From positions 1 through 39,862 of IMG/VR virus record IMGVR_UViG_3300050821_023962: 39,862 bases of DNA; one strand, given 5' to 3'. This document shows positions 23,027 through 30,470 of this stretch, piece after piece. Position numbers and translations under genes: made by a program. Each line of letters begins with the position of its first letter. Position 1 is the first letter of the stretch. Origin of the DNA: a virus. The notes beneath the pieces were generated by a model. That model saw only the letters and a list, made by a program, of their open reading frames with translations, did no database searches and was not told the origin of the DNA.

Positions 23027-23218
23027 CTAGAGACATCCCTGCCTCTTCATCTGAAAAAAGAAAAGCGCGTCACCAGCAAAATGCACCGCGAAGCTAGCCA
23101 CGAAAATCAATTCCAGTGGGCCGGCGCCAGCCCGCGCCATGAGCACGATCAGCGTCACGAGCGCGACGACGAAGCCCACGATCTGCATCGGCAGTCCAAT
23201 CTTCGCCAGGTCCTTCAT
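23027..23218 (-). CDS. Small two-segment membrane protein
   Basis: A 63-residue protein with two hydrophobic segments (about 12-33 and 38-55) and a basic C-terminus. The ATG overlaps the lipoprotein stop as ATGA. In a lysis cassette such small proteins often act as holins or their partners. Inference only. Confidence 0.6.
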   Translation of the reverse strand: MKDLAKIGLPMQIVGFVVALVTLIVLMARAGAGPLELIFVASFAVHFAGDALFFFQMKRQGCL

Positions 23219-23451
23219 CGCGCCACCCGCAGCTTCTCGCAGCCTTTTTTCCACGTCATCGTCAGGCCCGTGCAATGCAGGTGATCGAGGTCGGCCCCGC
23301 TGCATTCCGTTTTATCGGTCTTCCCCACGGAGACTATGCAGTCGCGTTCCACGATCAGCATCGCTGTCCGTTTTGCCTCCGCGTGGCGCTCCGCTCCGCA
23401 GCTCCCTAGAGCCATCGTCGTCATTACGGCGCAAATGAAAAATGTCCTCAA
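23215..23451 (-). CDS. Cys-rich predicted lipoprotein
   Basis: A 78-residue protein with a hydrophobic start and the lipobox LGSC, so the mature chain may be anchored at Cys18. The start is TTG overlapping the upstream stop as TTGA. Six further cysteines (CIVSVG, ECSG, HCTG, GCEK) would allow disulfides outside the cytoplasm. It could be an outer-membrane spanin-like partner or a host-modifying lipoprotein; identity unknown. Confidence 0.65.
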   Translation of the reverse strand: MRTFFICAVMTTMALGSCGAERHAEAKRTAMLIVERDCIVSVGKTDKTECSGADLDHLHCTGLTMTWKKGCEKLRVAR

Positions 23452-24167
23452 TCCGCTCTTTCCGCTCCGCCGCTAATGTCCACGCCCTTCTGCCCGCCGC
23501 AGCTCACCACTTCCCAGCCCATCAGCGGATGCAGCTCGAAACCGTTCTTCGCCACGCCAGTCTGCCCATGCAGAAAATCGAAGAAGCCCACGCCTCGCGC
23601 CTTGATGCACGTCGGCTTTTCCAGTCGCTTGAATTTCGCCGTCGGCTTCCCAAAGTCGTTCGCGAACTTCGCCTGCAGCGTATCGAAGAGATCTTCCAGC
23701 TTTCCGCCGGCCGCTTGCTTGGGCGCGCATTTGCCGGAAGGAATTTCCGCGATCATCGTCGCCTTCGCGTTTCGCGGGTCAGCCAGCACGATGTGAAAGT
23801 CATCGTCGTCCTCGGCCTTGTATCCCACGATCCGCGCCGTCACTTCATAGGTCAGCTTCTCTTCGGGAAAGCGTGTCTTCTCCGCCGCCTGCAGTTGCGC
23901 GCGCGTTGGTGCGGGCCGGTTTGTCAGATCGCCGATCGTCGCGGAGACCGGTGCATGCTGCGAAGCGGGCACGCCGCCGGGATCAGCCAAAGTCTTCACG
24001 GCCCAGCGTTCGAGTCCGCAGCTCGGCGCTGCGATGGCCAGCAGCGCCTGAAATCCCAGGAGGACCACCGTAAAAGAAACTGCCCGAGTTCCTCCACCTC
24101 TCGATTCACCTCTATCCGCAGCGCCAGAAACGTTTTTGTTGAGGTATGCAGTCCCTGCCTTCCCCAT
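23448..24167 (-). CDS. Exported protein of a common bacterial family
   Basis: A 239-residue protein with a short basic N-terminus, a hydrophobic segment at about 31-47, a linker, then a domain containing TYEVTARIVGYKAEDDDDFH, MIAEIP, and GVGFFDFLHGQTGV followed by ELHPLMGWEV. The HGQTGVA..G.ELHP ending belongs to a widespread exported-protein family of unknown function, probably an OB-like fold. It is unusual inside a lysis cassette and looks like a cargo (moron) gene. It overlaps the lipoprotein gene as TTGA. Confidence 0.7.
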   Translation of the reverse strand: MGKAGTAYLNKNVSGAADRGESRGGGTRAVSFTVVLLGFQALLAIAAPSCGLERWAVKTLADPGGVPASQHAPVSATIGDLTNRPAPTRAQLQAAEKTRFPEEKLTYEVTARIVGYKAEDDDDFHIVLADPRNAKATMIAEIPSGKCAPKQAAGGKLEDLFDTLQAKFANDFGKPTAKFKRLEKPTCIKARGVGFFDFLHGQTGVAKNGFELHPLMGWEVVSCGGQKGVDISGGAERAD

Positions 24168-24179
24168 GCTGCGGTCCTC

Positions 24180-24665
24180 CTAAGCCTTCTTCTGCGCAGT
24201 GCCCTTGACGTCGTAGTCGCGCAGATGGAATTGGGTGATCAAGCTCGCCAGCTCTTTCGGATAGGCCGGGTCTGTCGAGTAGCCGCATTCGTAAAGCTTC
24301 GCGGCGAAAACAAAAGGGTCGTCGGAGTCGGCCATGGCCGGGCTATAGCGCGCGCTCTGCGAGAGCAGCGAGGCATGCGCGGTGAAGCACTGCGCCTCGG
24401 TTGCGAACTTGCGGAATCGCGCCAGCTCTTTTCCCGCGATGCCGTTGCGAAACTCCACGGTCTTGAATTCCGCGTAGTCGTCCGCGCGCCGCGCCTTGAT
24501 GCCGAAGAAATTGTTGGCTTGTTTTGCCAGTCCAGATTCGCCCCAGCCGGATTCGAGGATGGCCTGGGCGATGGTGATGCTTGCGGGGACGCCGGTCTGC
24601 GATGCGCCCATCTGCGCCGCAGGAGCGATCCGCGTGATGAAGGCGAGCTGGTCACGCCGATTCAC
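24180..24665 (-). CDS. Glucosaminidase-type endolysin
   Basis: Predicted to cut the sugar backbone of peptidoglycan at host lysis. Residues 24-48 carry GVPASITIAQAILESGWGES, the FlgJ/glucosaminidase (PF01832) motif, with Glu38 as likely acid; NNFFGIKA follows at 51-58 and YSTDPAYPKEL marks the end of the domain. The GTG at 24665 is preferred: an in-frame GTG at 24719 lies inside a perfect palindrome and adds a non-domain peptide. No signal peptide, so export would depend on the holin-like proteins downstream. Confidence 0.85.
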   Translation of the reverse strand: MNRRDQLAFITRIAPAAQMGASQTGVPASITIAQAILESGWGESGLAKQANNFFGIKARRADDYAEFKTVEFRNGIAGKELARFRKFATEAQCFTAHASLLSQSARYSPAMADSDDPFVFAAKLYECGYSTDPAYPKELASLITQFHLRDYDVKGTAQKKA

Positions 24666-24691
24666 ACCGTTCGCTTCCGCCAGGCACGAAT

Positions 24692-24737
24692 CACGGCTCT
24701 CATACGTGCAAATTTGCACAGTTTTTGCGGAGCCGTG
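24692..24737 (-). promoter_or_regulatory. Nested dyad upstream of the endolysin
   Basis: A perfect 14-bp palindrome GTGCAAATTTGCAC at 24706-24719 lies inside an 8-bp inverted repeat CACGGCTC (24692-24699) / GAGCCGTG (24730-24737), the two almost concentric. It lies between the small HTH gene and the endolysin, the position of the Mu late-gene switch. It could be an operator for a dimeric regulator or an RNA hairpin. A weak -35/-10 pair (TTGCAG, 17 bases, ATAACG) lies just upstream on the minus strand, low confidence. Confidence 0.45.
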
Positions 24738-24779
24738 CGTCGTTTGCGTTATTTTCTTGGGAACAGTTGCTGCAAAAAC

Positions 24780-24968
24780 TTATTTTTGGCTCACGTTATA
24801 TTCGATCACGGAGTCGTATTCGATGCGCCACCAGCCGCGTTCCGTGATGCGCCTGGCGCGCAGCGTTCCCGCTTCGCAGAGCCGCGCCACGGTGTCGTGC
24901 GAGACGTTCAGAATGCGCGCGGCAGTCTTGACGGTCACCTCGGTGATGCATGCTCTCGCCGCGATCAT
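24780..24968 (-). CDS. Small helix-turn-helix (excisionase-like) protein
   Basis: A 62-residue protein, essentially one DNA-binding domain: VKTAARILNVSHDTVARL helix-turn-helix, then GTLRARRITERGWWRI wing and a short end. It resembles MerR/excisionase-type HTH_17 domains and is clearly related to the protein at 31717-31962. Its place, after the GemA-like gene and before the endolysin, is that of Mor in Mu, so it is a candidate middle/late regulator, though the fold differs from Mor. The ATG overlaps the upstream stop as ATGA. Confidence 0.8.
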   Translation of the reverse strand: MIAARACITEVTVKTAARILNVSHDTVARLCEAGTLRARRITERGWWRIEYDSVIEYNVSQK

Positions 24969-25549
24969 CGCGCCTCCGAAATAATCGGTGGCGCCAGTTG
25001 TTCGGCCACTGGCGCCGCCGTCATGCTCGCCCGCGAGTCGCTCTTATTGGTGGCGGACTCTGCTCGGCGCAGCATACTTTTCAAAACCCAGATCACGCGG
25101 TTCGCTTCTGCCAGCGTGCGGATCGCATGGCTACTCACCGGCGATTTGCTCGATCTCACAAACGCGTCGAGGCGCTCGCGCGTCCAGCCGAGCTTGCCGA
25201 GCAGAACGTCCAGTAGCCGCCAGGTTTCCGCATCCGCCATGCGCACTTCTGCGGACTTGTGCGCACTTAGCCGGCCAGCGGTTCCGTAGGCATGCGCCGT
25301 CCGCTGCCAAGGGCGCCGCGTCTTCAGCAGCTCCGCGGGCAAATGTTTCTGCACCGCGTCGATCGCCGTCTTCGCTTCGTCCGCGCGCAGCTCGTTAAAG
25401 GAAGAGATCTGCCGTCCGATCGCGCCGGCCACCCATCCCAGCCGCGCCTCGCGGTCCTTCGCATCCAAACTGGCGTGGCGAGCAAACATTCCCCAAAGCG
25501 TCTGCAGCCGCTTCATCTGCTTCCCGGTGATGGGCAGTTTTTCAGCCAT
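24965..25549 (-). CDS. GemA/Gp16-like protein
   Basis: A 194-residue protein. The first 75 residues (ITGKQMKRLQTLWGMFARH, EARLGWVAGAIGRQISSF, DEAKTAIDAVQKHL) match the three-helix layout of the GemA/Mu Gp16 (DUF1018) family, which modulates host and phage gene expression in Mu. The C-terminal half is basic and helical (AEANRVIWVLKSMLRRAES) without a motif I know. Its location before the small HTH gene and endolysin parallels Mu gemA-mor-lysis order. Assignment is moderate. Confidence 0.6.
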   Translation of the reverse strand: MAEKLPITGKQMKRLQTLWGMFARHASLDAKDREARLGWVAGAIGRQISSFNELRADEAKTAIDAVQKHLPAELLKTRRPWQRTAHAYGTAGRLSAHKSAEVRMADAETWRLLDVLLGKLGWTRERLDAFVRSSKSPVSSHAIRTLAEANRVIWVLKSMLRRAESATNKSDSRASMTAAPVAEQLAPPIISEAR

Positions 25550-25841
25550 CGGTGTAATCGCAGAGGACTACGCGCTCAATCTGAGTCCCCTCAACCTCCA
25601 GCTCTTCAACAAGGACCCACGCGTCAAAGTTCGCGAAGTCACTAAGTACGGCACTGTCCGCTTCGTCGGCCTCGGCCTGACTTGCGAAAAATTTTGGACG
25701 GCCTGGGTCCGTGAACTGATATCTTCTCTTTTCCTCTGCAACTGCCAGCTCCTCGGCCCGCGCTAGGTCCCGCGCCACAACTACGAATCCCCCTGCGGCG
25801 AACTCCCAGCTGTCGCTAGGCTTCAAAACAAAGATCTTCAT
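25542..25841 (-). CDS. Small acidic phage protein
   Basis: A 99-residue acidic protein starting MKIFVLKPSD, with a helix AEELAVAEEKRRY, and ending in AWVLVEELEVEGTQIERVVLCDY. The pattern of short strands with a central helix recurs in small phage proteins of unknown function. It overlaps the GemA-like gene by 8 bp. No function can be stated. Confidence 0.7.
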   Translation of the reverse strand: MKIFVLKPSDSWEFAAGGFVVVARDLARAEELAVAEEKRRYQFTDPGRPKFFASQAEADEADSAVLSDFANFDAWVLVEELEVEGTQIERVVLCDYTDG

Positions 25842-25872
25842 GACCGCGCACCTCGCGCACGATTCTATCGCG

Positions 25873-26202
25873 TCAACAATTCCGAATCTCGCCGTTCGTC
25901 ACATAAAAGTGCGCGCCGCATCCCGCGCCAGGCAAAAGGACAGACGGCGTCAACGTCAGGTCCGAGTAGCCGCTGCCAGTCTGTGGCCAGCGTCCAGGCC
26001 CGGGGTCGACGCCTGCAGGAACTTGCGGCTTCCAACAAACGATCGCGTGCGTTCCTATCGGACCAGCGTTCTTTTCGAAGCAGACCGGGCAGAGGAATTC
26101 GATGCCGTCGGCCTCGGTCATGTTCTCGACGTAACGCCAGATCTCGCGCCCGTCCTCCGGCATCCGTTTCAGGAACTGCGGTGAAAGGTCCGTCAGCCGC
26201 AT
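25873..26202 (-). CDS. DUF6527-like protein
   Basis: A 109-residue protein with the features I associate with DUF6527: opening LTDLSPQFLKR, then DGIEFLCPVCF, GTHAIVCW, DPGPGRWPQTGSG and an ending GCGAHFYVTNGEI. The two cysteine pairs suggest metal binding. These proteins accompany phage structural or lysis genes but their role is unknown. The ATG overlaps the preceding small gene by 10 bp. Confidence 0.7.
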   Translation of the reverse strand: MRLTDLSPQFLKRMPEDGREIWRYVENMTEADGIEFLCPVCFEKNAGPIGTHAIVCWKPQVPAGVDPGPGRWPQTGSGYSDLTLTPSVLLPGAGCGAHFYVTNGEIRNC

Positions 26203-26399
26203 CGACCCTCCGGAAAACCAGGCTTCGGCATGCCCGCCGCGAGCCGCAGAAAGAACCCCGGCCGCGCCGTCGCCAGACCGCCCAGGACATTTGCCAAACT
26301 AGCCGACTTCCCGGCCGGGATGCGGGAGAACCTAGTAGAATGCTCCCTGGGAGCATTGGACGCGCCCTGTGTGCGCCCCTTGGCCTTCCTACGTCGCAT
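26193..26399 (-). CDS. Small basic protein
   Basis: A 68-residue Arg/Lys-rich protein starting at an ATG (26399) inside the end of the preceding small gene. The end (PARPGFFLRLAAGM region) is hydrophobic-basic. It fills exactly the space between two coupled genes, but its composition is also what a shadow frame would have, so confidence is limited. Confidence 0.4.
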   Translation of the reverse strand: MRRRKAKGRTQGASNAPREHSTRFSRIPAGKSASLANVLGGLATARPGFFLRLAAGMPKPGFPEGRCG

Positions 26400-26547
26400 C
26401 GCTTTCCTCTCCAGCAGGTATCCGAGCCGCTTCGTATGTTTTGCGCTGCAGCACCTCTGCCAGGCCCTTCTCGGATAGAAGCTTTTCGAGCACTCTCCGA
26501 ACCTCTCCAAAGCGCAGACCAGACGGGGACTCATCCTCTGCCTCCAC
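26389..26547 (-). CDS. Small helical protein, probably frameshifted at its start
   Basis: A clear protein-like frame of 52 residues from the GTG at 26547 (EDESPSGLRFGEVRRVLEKL then SEKGLAEVLQRKTY), reading like a small winged-helix or helical regulator. The natural start would be the ATG at 26575, which overlaps the previous TAA as TAATG. From there the frame ends after 14 codons, unless one A of the AAAAA run (26563-26567) is lost; then M-A-R-K joins YGFGNVEAE directly to give a 61-residue protein. Either a mutation or sequence error, or slippage at the A-run. Confidence 0.45.
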   Translation of the reverse strand: MEAEDESPSGLRFGEVRRVLEKLLSEKGLAEVLQRKTYEAARIPAGEESDAT

Positions 26548-26574
26548 GTTCCCAAAGCCGTATTTTTCGAGCCA

Positions 26575-26949
26575 TTAAGGCGTCAGCGTCTTTCTCACTT
26601 TCACCACCGCGTCGAACTCCCAATGCCCCACAAATCCTCCCGCCGCCGAGAGGTCCACCACGATCCTGTAACCGGTCCCGACCGGCGGATTGAAAACGCT
26701 GGTCACCAGAAAGGTGTAGTCGCCATTCGAGCCCCCGACGTAGACGGCGCTAGCCGTCGTCGCTCCGGCCGGTCCAATCACAACGGGCGTCGCGGTCTGG
26801 TCCAGCACCTGCACCGTTCCGGCCGCGCTGTTGATATACGTCGGATTCGGATTCATCGTCACGCCATCCAGCAGCTTCGCCGTTGAGCCGTCGATCAGTC
26901 CGAAGAGCGCGTAAGTCTGATTGTTCTTTTGCGTCAGCGTGTAGATCAT
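26575..26949 (-). CDS. Beta-rich probable virion protein
   Basis: A 124-residue protein of short strands and Gly/Thr/Val turns (TVQVLDQTATPVVIG, YVGGSNGDYTFLV), ending VVKVRKTLTP. The pattern resembles an Ig-like or BppU-like baseplate-upper domain. It comes last in a run of surface-type genes, so a tail fibre or baseplate partner is likely. No catalytic motif. The TAA overlaps the next start as TAATG. Confidence 0.6.
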   Translation of the reverse strand: MIYTLTQKNNQTYALFGLIDGSTAKLLDGVTMNPNPTYINSAAGTVQVLDQTATPVVIGPAGATTASAVYVGGSNGDYTFLVTSVFNPPVGTGYRIVVDLSAAGGFVGHWEFDAVVKVRKTLTP

Positions 26950-26971
26950 CAGCTCACCGTTCCTTCACCCC

Positions 26972-28270
26972 TCACCATTCCTTCACGATAATCGCGAATC
27001 CAGAAGCCGAAAGAGTCGAGAGCGTCGTGCATCCCCGCGCGGCCAGTCCGCTCACCGTTATCGCCTGGCTCGCCGCCAGAGACTGTTGCATCGCGAAGCC
27101 TCGCTCAACTCCCACGAACGGCCCAGGCAGCGCCATCATGAAGATTCGCCAGCTGAAAGGCTCCGCCTGTGTATAGCGGTTGAACGCCGTCCGCCCGGGG
27201 TTCGCAGTCCATCCCGCGATCCATGAAGGCGCGACCACTGCAGGAATCGCTTTGCCCGGAGCGGTGAAAGGGTCCGCCGCCGTCGTCGCCATCTTGATCG
27301 CCGGCCGCGCATCGGTCGATGTCCACGCCGAGATCGAGGGCAGCGTTCCAGCCGCGGTCAGAACTTTTTCCGGCGCGGCAAAGCTCTGCCCTTGCGAAAA
27401 CTTTGGCGAAGAAATGGGCAAAGGTTCCGGCTGAGTCCAGCTAGTCACAAGCACAAGCGCGGGCGCGATGATGCCGAATTTATCCGGCGCGGAAAATGAC
27501 CCGCGATCGTAGTCGAGCGGCTGCGCGTTCTGCCCCGGCGTTGGCGTCCAGCAGCTCAGCGTCACTGCCGCGGGCGGCAGCGTCTTCGCCGGCGCCGTGA
27601 AAATATCCGCGAGCGTAAATGTCGGCCGCACCATCGGCAGCGGGTCGGGCTGCGTCCAGCCCGGCAGAAAAACAATCGCGGGCGTCGTGATTCCTGATTT
27701 GTCCGGAGCCACGAACGAGCCGCGATCGTAATCGAGCGGCTGCGCATTCTGTCCCGGCGTCGGCGACCAGCAGCTCAATGTGATGGCCGCAGGCGGCAGC
27801 GTCTTCGCCGGCGCCGTGAAGATATCTCCCCGCGCGTAGGAAAGCGCGATCTCCGGCTTCCCGTCCGTCGAAAACCATCCTGGCTCGAAGACTGTGGCCG
27901 GCACGCTGATGTTGAATTTCGCCGGCGCACAGAAAGACCCCACGTCGTAGCGCAGCGGCTGCGCGTTCGGCGCCGGATCCGCCGTTCCGGCCACGATGCG
28001 CGGCAGCATTGCCAGCGTCGGCCGCACCTGGGTCACAAAATCCGGCGGCGCATATCGCAGCACGATCGCGCCCGCCGCGGGCTTCGTCAAATCGGCGGCG
28101 AGGTTCGGCAGCGTACCGAGCGTCGGCCGCACCTGGGCCACAAGGTTGCATTGCGAATAGCGCAGCACGATCGCAGGCGCAGCGGGTTTGGTCAGTTCCG
28201 CCGCAAAGTTAGGCAGCGTCGCTAGCGTCGGCGCGATCTGCGAGACGAATGGCTGATAATGCCTCGGCAT
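26972..28270 (-). CDS. Repetitive fibre-like protein with 35-38-residue repeats
   Basis: A 432-residue protein built from about ten tandem units of 35-38 residues with the loose pattern APxK-xxxPA-xxxxxxW-TxxP-xxxA-xPLxY-xxxxF. The first three units run QxxPTLxxLP with LRY; the later ones carry a Trp in PGW or SCW. Regular aromatics and prolines suggest a solenoid or beta-helix-like shaft. The C-terminal about 65 residues (LPGPFVGVERG to FAIIVKEW) are not repeated and may be a tip or knob. It lies in the surface cassette and may be a receptor-binding fibre; function inferred. Confidence 0.65.
   Translation of the reverse strand: MPRHYQPFVSQIAPTLATLPNFAAELTKPAAPAIVLRYSQCNLVAQVRPTLGTLPNLAADLTKPAAGAIVLRYAPPDFVTQVRPTLAMLPRIVAGTADPAPNAQPLRYDVGSFCAPAKFNISVPATVFEPGWFSTDGKPEIALSYARGDIFTAPAKTLPPAAITLSCWSPTPGQNAQPLDYDRGSFVAPDKSGITTPAIVFLPGWTQPDPLPMVRPTFTLADIFTAPAKTLPPAAVTLSCWTPTPGQNAQPLDYDRGSFSAPDKFGIIAPALVLVTSWTQPEPLPISSPKFSQGQSFAAPEKVLTAAGTLPSISAWTSTDARPAIKMATTAADPFTAPGKAIPAVVAPSWIAGWTANPGRTAFNRYTQAEPFSWRIFMMALPGPFVGVERGFAMQQSLAASQAITVSGLAARGCTTLSTLSASGFAIIVKEW
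27501..27826 (-). repeat. Two near-identical 107-bp copies, 219 bp apart
   Basis: Positions 27501-27607 and 27720-27826 are nearly identical DNA and encode two 73-residue double units of the fibre-like protein (PPAA(I/V)TLSCW(S/T)PTPGQ then DYDRGSF). They imply recent duplication of a two-repeat block and give scope for recombination that changes fibre length. Confidence 0.8.
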
Positions 28271-29709
28271 CAGTAGCCCACCATGTTCGGCTGGAACGTG
28301 CTAGGCCCGGGGCCAGGCACGAGGTTCGGATTCACCACCGGCGGAGTAGGCGGCAGGAAGACGTCCGCGATCGTCGCCCAATTTCCCGCGCCGCCGCCGT
28401 TCGAGGTCCAGGTGAATGTCGCGGAGCTCGCAGCCGCATTCGGAATTCCTGCCCAGCCGTTGTTCTGATCGTTCGGCCAGGGCGATGTTTCCGGCACGTC
28501 TGCGCTCGCCAGAAAGATCGAGCCGCCTCCTGTCACCGCGTTGATGGTGTTCGAGGCCACGCCCAGCGTCGAGAGCACGTATCCACCAGAGCGCGACGGC
28601 GTGATCGCCGCGCCGGTCAGCGAGCCCGCCGAGCCCTGGCTGCCGCTGGCCGTATGCCGCCCTGCCGTCGAATCATAAGGCGCCGTCGTCGAAGCGCCCA
28701 CAAAATCGAAGAGCTGAACTGTCGAGCCGGAGACCGGACTTCCCGTGTAAGTAATCGTCGGCCCGGTCATCGTCGTAGAGGTCGTGGGGTTCACTGCGTA
28801 GTAGTGCCGCACATTTCCCGAATCGAGATTGCTGAAGGCCGCGCCGGTATTCGAATAGGTGTTGCTGTTGCCGTCGGCGATCGCGGAGATCGTCAGGTTC
28901 GGCTCCATGATCGTCGAGACGACCAGCAGATTTCCGCTGCACGGAAATTGCAGCGCCACGGGGCTGCCCGAGCCGGGCGGAATCGAGTTGTGCTGGCATC
29001 GCTGGCAATACATCCCCGTGGGCGCCGTTCCCGCGGCGGCGGACTTCAGCGCGATCGCGATGCTGTTCCAGGAATTCGTCGGGCTCATCGTCAGCGTCGG
29101 GTTCAATGCGCCCGCCGCCGCTTGGACCTGAAACTGCGCCACGGTCGAGTCGAGAATATCCGTGTGCAGCAATTTCCAGGGGCTCGATCCCTGCGTAAAG
29201 GAAGTGATCGGGCTAGAAGTGGTGTCCTGAATCGCGTACTGATAAATCAGATCGCCGGCCGTCTGCGTGGTAAAGCTCGCCGCGGTGATGGATGTTCCCG
29301 AGCCGGAGTTCGAAGTAGGATTCGCGCCCGCGCTGACGGTATCCTTCGCCGAAGCAAGCGCCGCCGTCGAGACGTTGTAAAATTCCGTCGCGCATCCGGA
29401 GACGAAATCCGTGGCAGTCGAGAAGTGCACAGTGATGGCCTGCACGCCGGCCGTAGCGTTCGTGCAGACGAACATAGTCACGCGCTGATTTCCGTCGCTG
29501 TTCGACCCGGCTTGCGTGTAGGTGTTGGACTGGTCGTCCGTCACCGTGGGCGTCACGCCGCCGGCCGCGCTGTTCACGCACACGATGATGCAGTTGTTCG
29601 CCAGGCTCTGCTGCATGAAGCGAATCAGGTAGGTGCTGACCGTAGTTCCGCCGTTCGAGTTGTGCGCGCTCGAATGGCTGACGTGCTGGACTAGGGTCGG
29701 CGTCGCCAC
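28270..29709 (-). CDS. Two-domain beta-rich surface protein
   Basis: A 479-residue Ser/Thr/Gly-rich protein made of two related domains: DQSNTYTQAGSNSDGNQRV at about 60-78 with FVSGCATEFYNVS, and DGNSNTYSNTGAAFSNLDSG at about 280-299 with VQLFDFVGAS. Both repeat the order N-T-Y turn, strand, T-rich strand and aromatic strand, so the protein looks duplicated. The C-terminus is proline-rich (PPTPPVVNPNLVPGPG). The GTG start lies just after the previous stop; the end overlaps the next gene as TGATG. Probable fibre or head-surface component. Confidence 0.65.
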   Translation of the reverse strand: MATPTLVQHVSHSSAHNSNGGTTVSTYLIRFMQQSLANNCIIVCVNSAAGGVTPTVTDDQSNTYTQAGSNSDGNQRVTMFVCTNATAGVQAITVHFSTATDFVSGCATEFYNVSTAALASAKDTVSAGANPTSNSGSGTSITAASFTTQTAGDLIYQYAIQDTTSSPITSFTQGSSPWKLLHTDILDSTVAQFQVQAAAGALNPTLTMSPTNSWNSIAIALKSAAAGTAPTGMYCQRCQHNSIPPGSGSPVALQFPCSGNLLVVSTIMEPNLTISAIADGNSNTYSNTGAAFSNLDSGNVRHYYAVNPTTSTTMTGPTITYTGSPVSGSTVQLFDFVGASTTAPYDSTAGRHTASGSQGSAGSLTGAAITPSRSGGYVLSTLGVASNTINAVTGGGSIFLASADVPETSPWPNDQNNGWAGIPNAAASSATFTWTSNGGGAGNWATIADVFLPPTPPVVNPNLVPGPGPSTFQPNMVGY

Positions 29710-29712
29710 TTT

Positions 29713-30153
29713 TTAATAGGCCATCGTCACGGTAAATTTTTGGCTTGCCAGCGAATTGTCGGTAACGCGAAACACCACCGCGTCTGTCACTGCCTGAAGA
29801 TGAGCGAGATCGACACCCACAGTGGTGAAGACAAATGGCCCCAGGTTCGCGCCGGTGGAAAGCGTGATGGTGACGGAGTAAAGCGAATTCGGCGCGAGCG
29901 GCGTGGTCAAGCTTACGTGGCCGGCTGGTCCGAAAGGCTTCATCGCTAGTACGACGTCAGGCCCTCCGAGGACCGGCTGCGAAAGCACGACGGTGCCGGC
30001 CAGCGTTGCCCCGTTGTCCCACTTCGCCGTCAGCCCAAGCTTCGTGCTCGTTTGCGCCCGCAGCGAAGGAGCAAATCCGAAACATAGAAGAGCAATAGAA
30101 AGTGGAAAAAACGCTCTCGCATTTTTTTGCATGCCCGTGACTCCGTTCTTCAT
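29713..30153 (-). CDS. Exported beta-rich protein
   Basis: A 146-residue protein with a typical signal peptide: basic start, hydrophobic core ARAFFPLSIALLCFGFAP, and a likely cut after LRA (before QTST). The mature part is beta-rich (TVVLSQPV, VVLAMKPFGPAGHVSL, SVTITLS). Export is unusual for a protein between virion genes; it may act in the periplasm or outer membrane, for example in host surface change. The ATG overlaps the upstream stop as ATGA. Confidence 0.65.
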   Translation of the reverse strand: MKNGVTGMQKNARAFFPLSIALLCFGFAPSLRAQTSTKLGLTAKWDNGATLAGTVVLSQPVLGGPDVVLAMKPFGPAGHVSLTTPLAPNSLYSVTITLSTGANLGPFVFTTVGVDLAHLQAVTDAVVFRVTDNSLASQKFTVTMAY

Positions 30154-30452
30154 TCGATCAGTCCAGCCGACCTCAGAAAGCGGTCCCGCGTTTCGATTTC
30201 GACGAGCAGTTGCTCAGCCGTCACGCAGTTGCCCTTCGCGTGGCACTGCGGACAGACCAGCGACCAGCATCGGTGGCAGACCGCTGGAGGCTGATGCGTG
30301 CGCAGCAGGATCGTTCCGCGGGTCTCTTCGGGCTCGACGAAGTGGATCCCGCTGCAATGGCCGCACGTAAAAGTCTTGAAGACGAACGTCTTGCCGAGGG
30401 CTGTCACGACTTCCGTGACACCCTCGGCTTTTTTGTTGTAGCTGGCTTCCAT
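30150..30452 (-). CDS. Zinc-ribbon protein
   Basis: A 100-residue protein with three CxxC pairs: CGHC at about 30-33, CHRC at about 59-62 and CPQC at about 67-70, then CVTAEQ. This looks like a zinc-binding ribbon set between a charged N-terminus and a helical C-terminus (EQLLVEIETRDRF). It may bind nucleic acid. The stop overlaps the next gene as ATGA. Confidence 0.7.
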   Translation of the reverse strand: MEASYNKKAEGVTEVVTALGKTFVFKTFTCGHCSGIHFVEPEETRGTILLRTHQPPAVCHRCWSLVCPQCHAKGNCVTAEQLLVEIETRDRFLRSAGLIE

Positions 30453-30470
30453 CGGACGTGCGCCTCGGAA

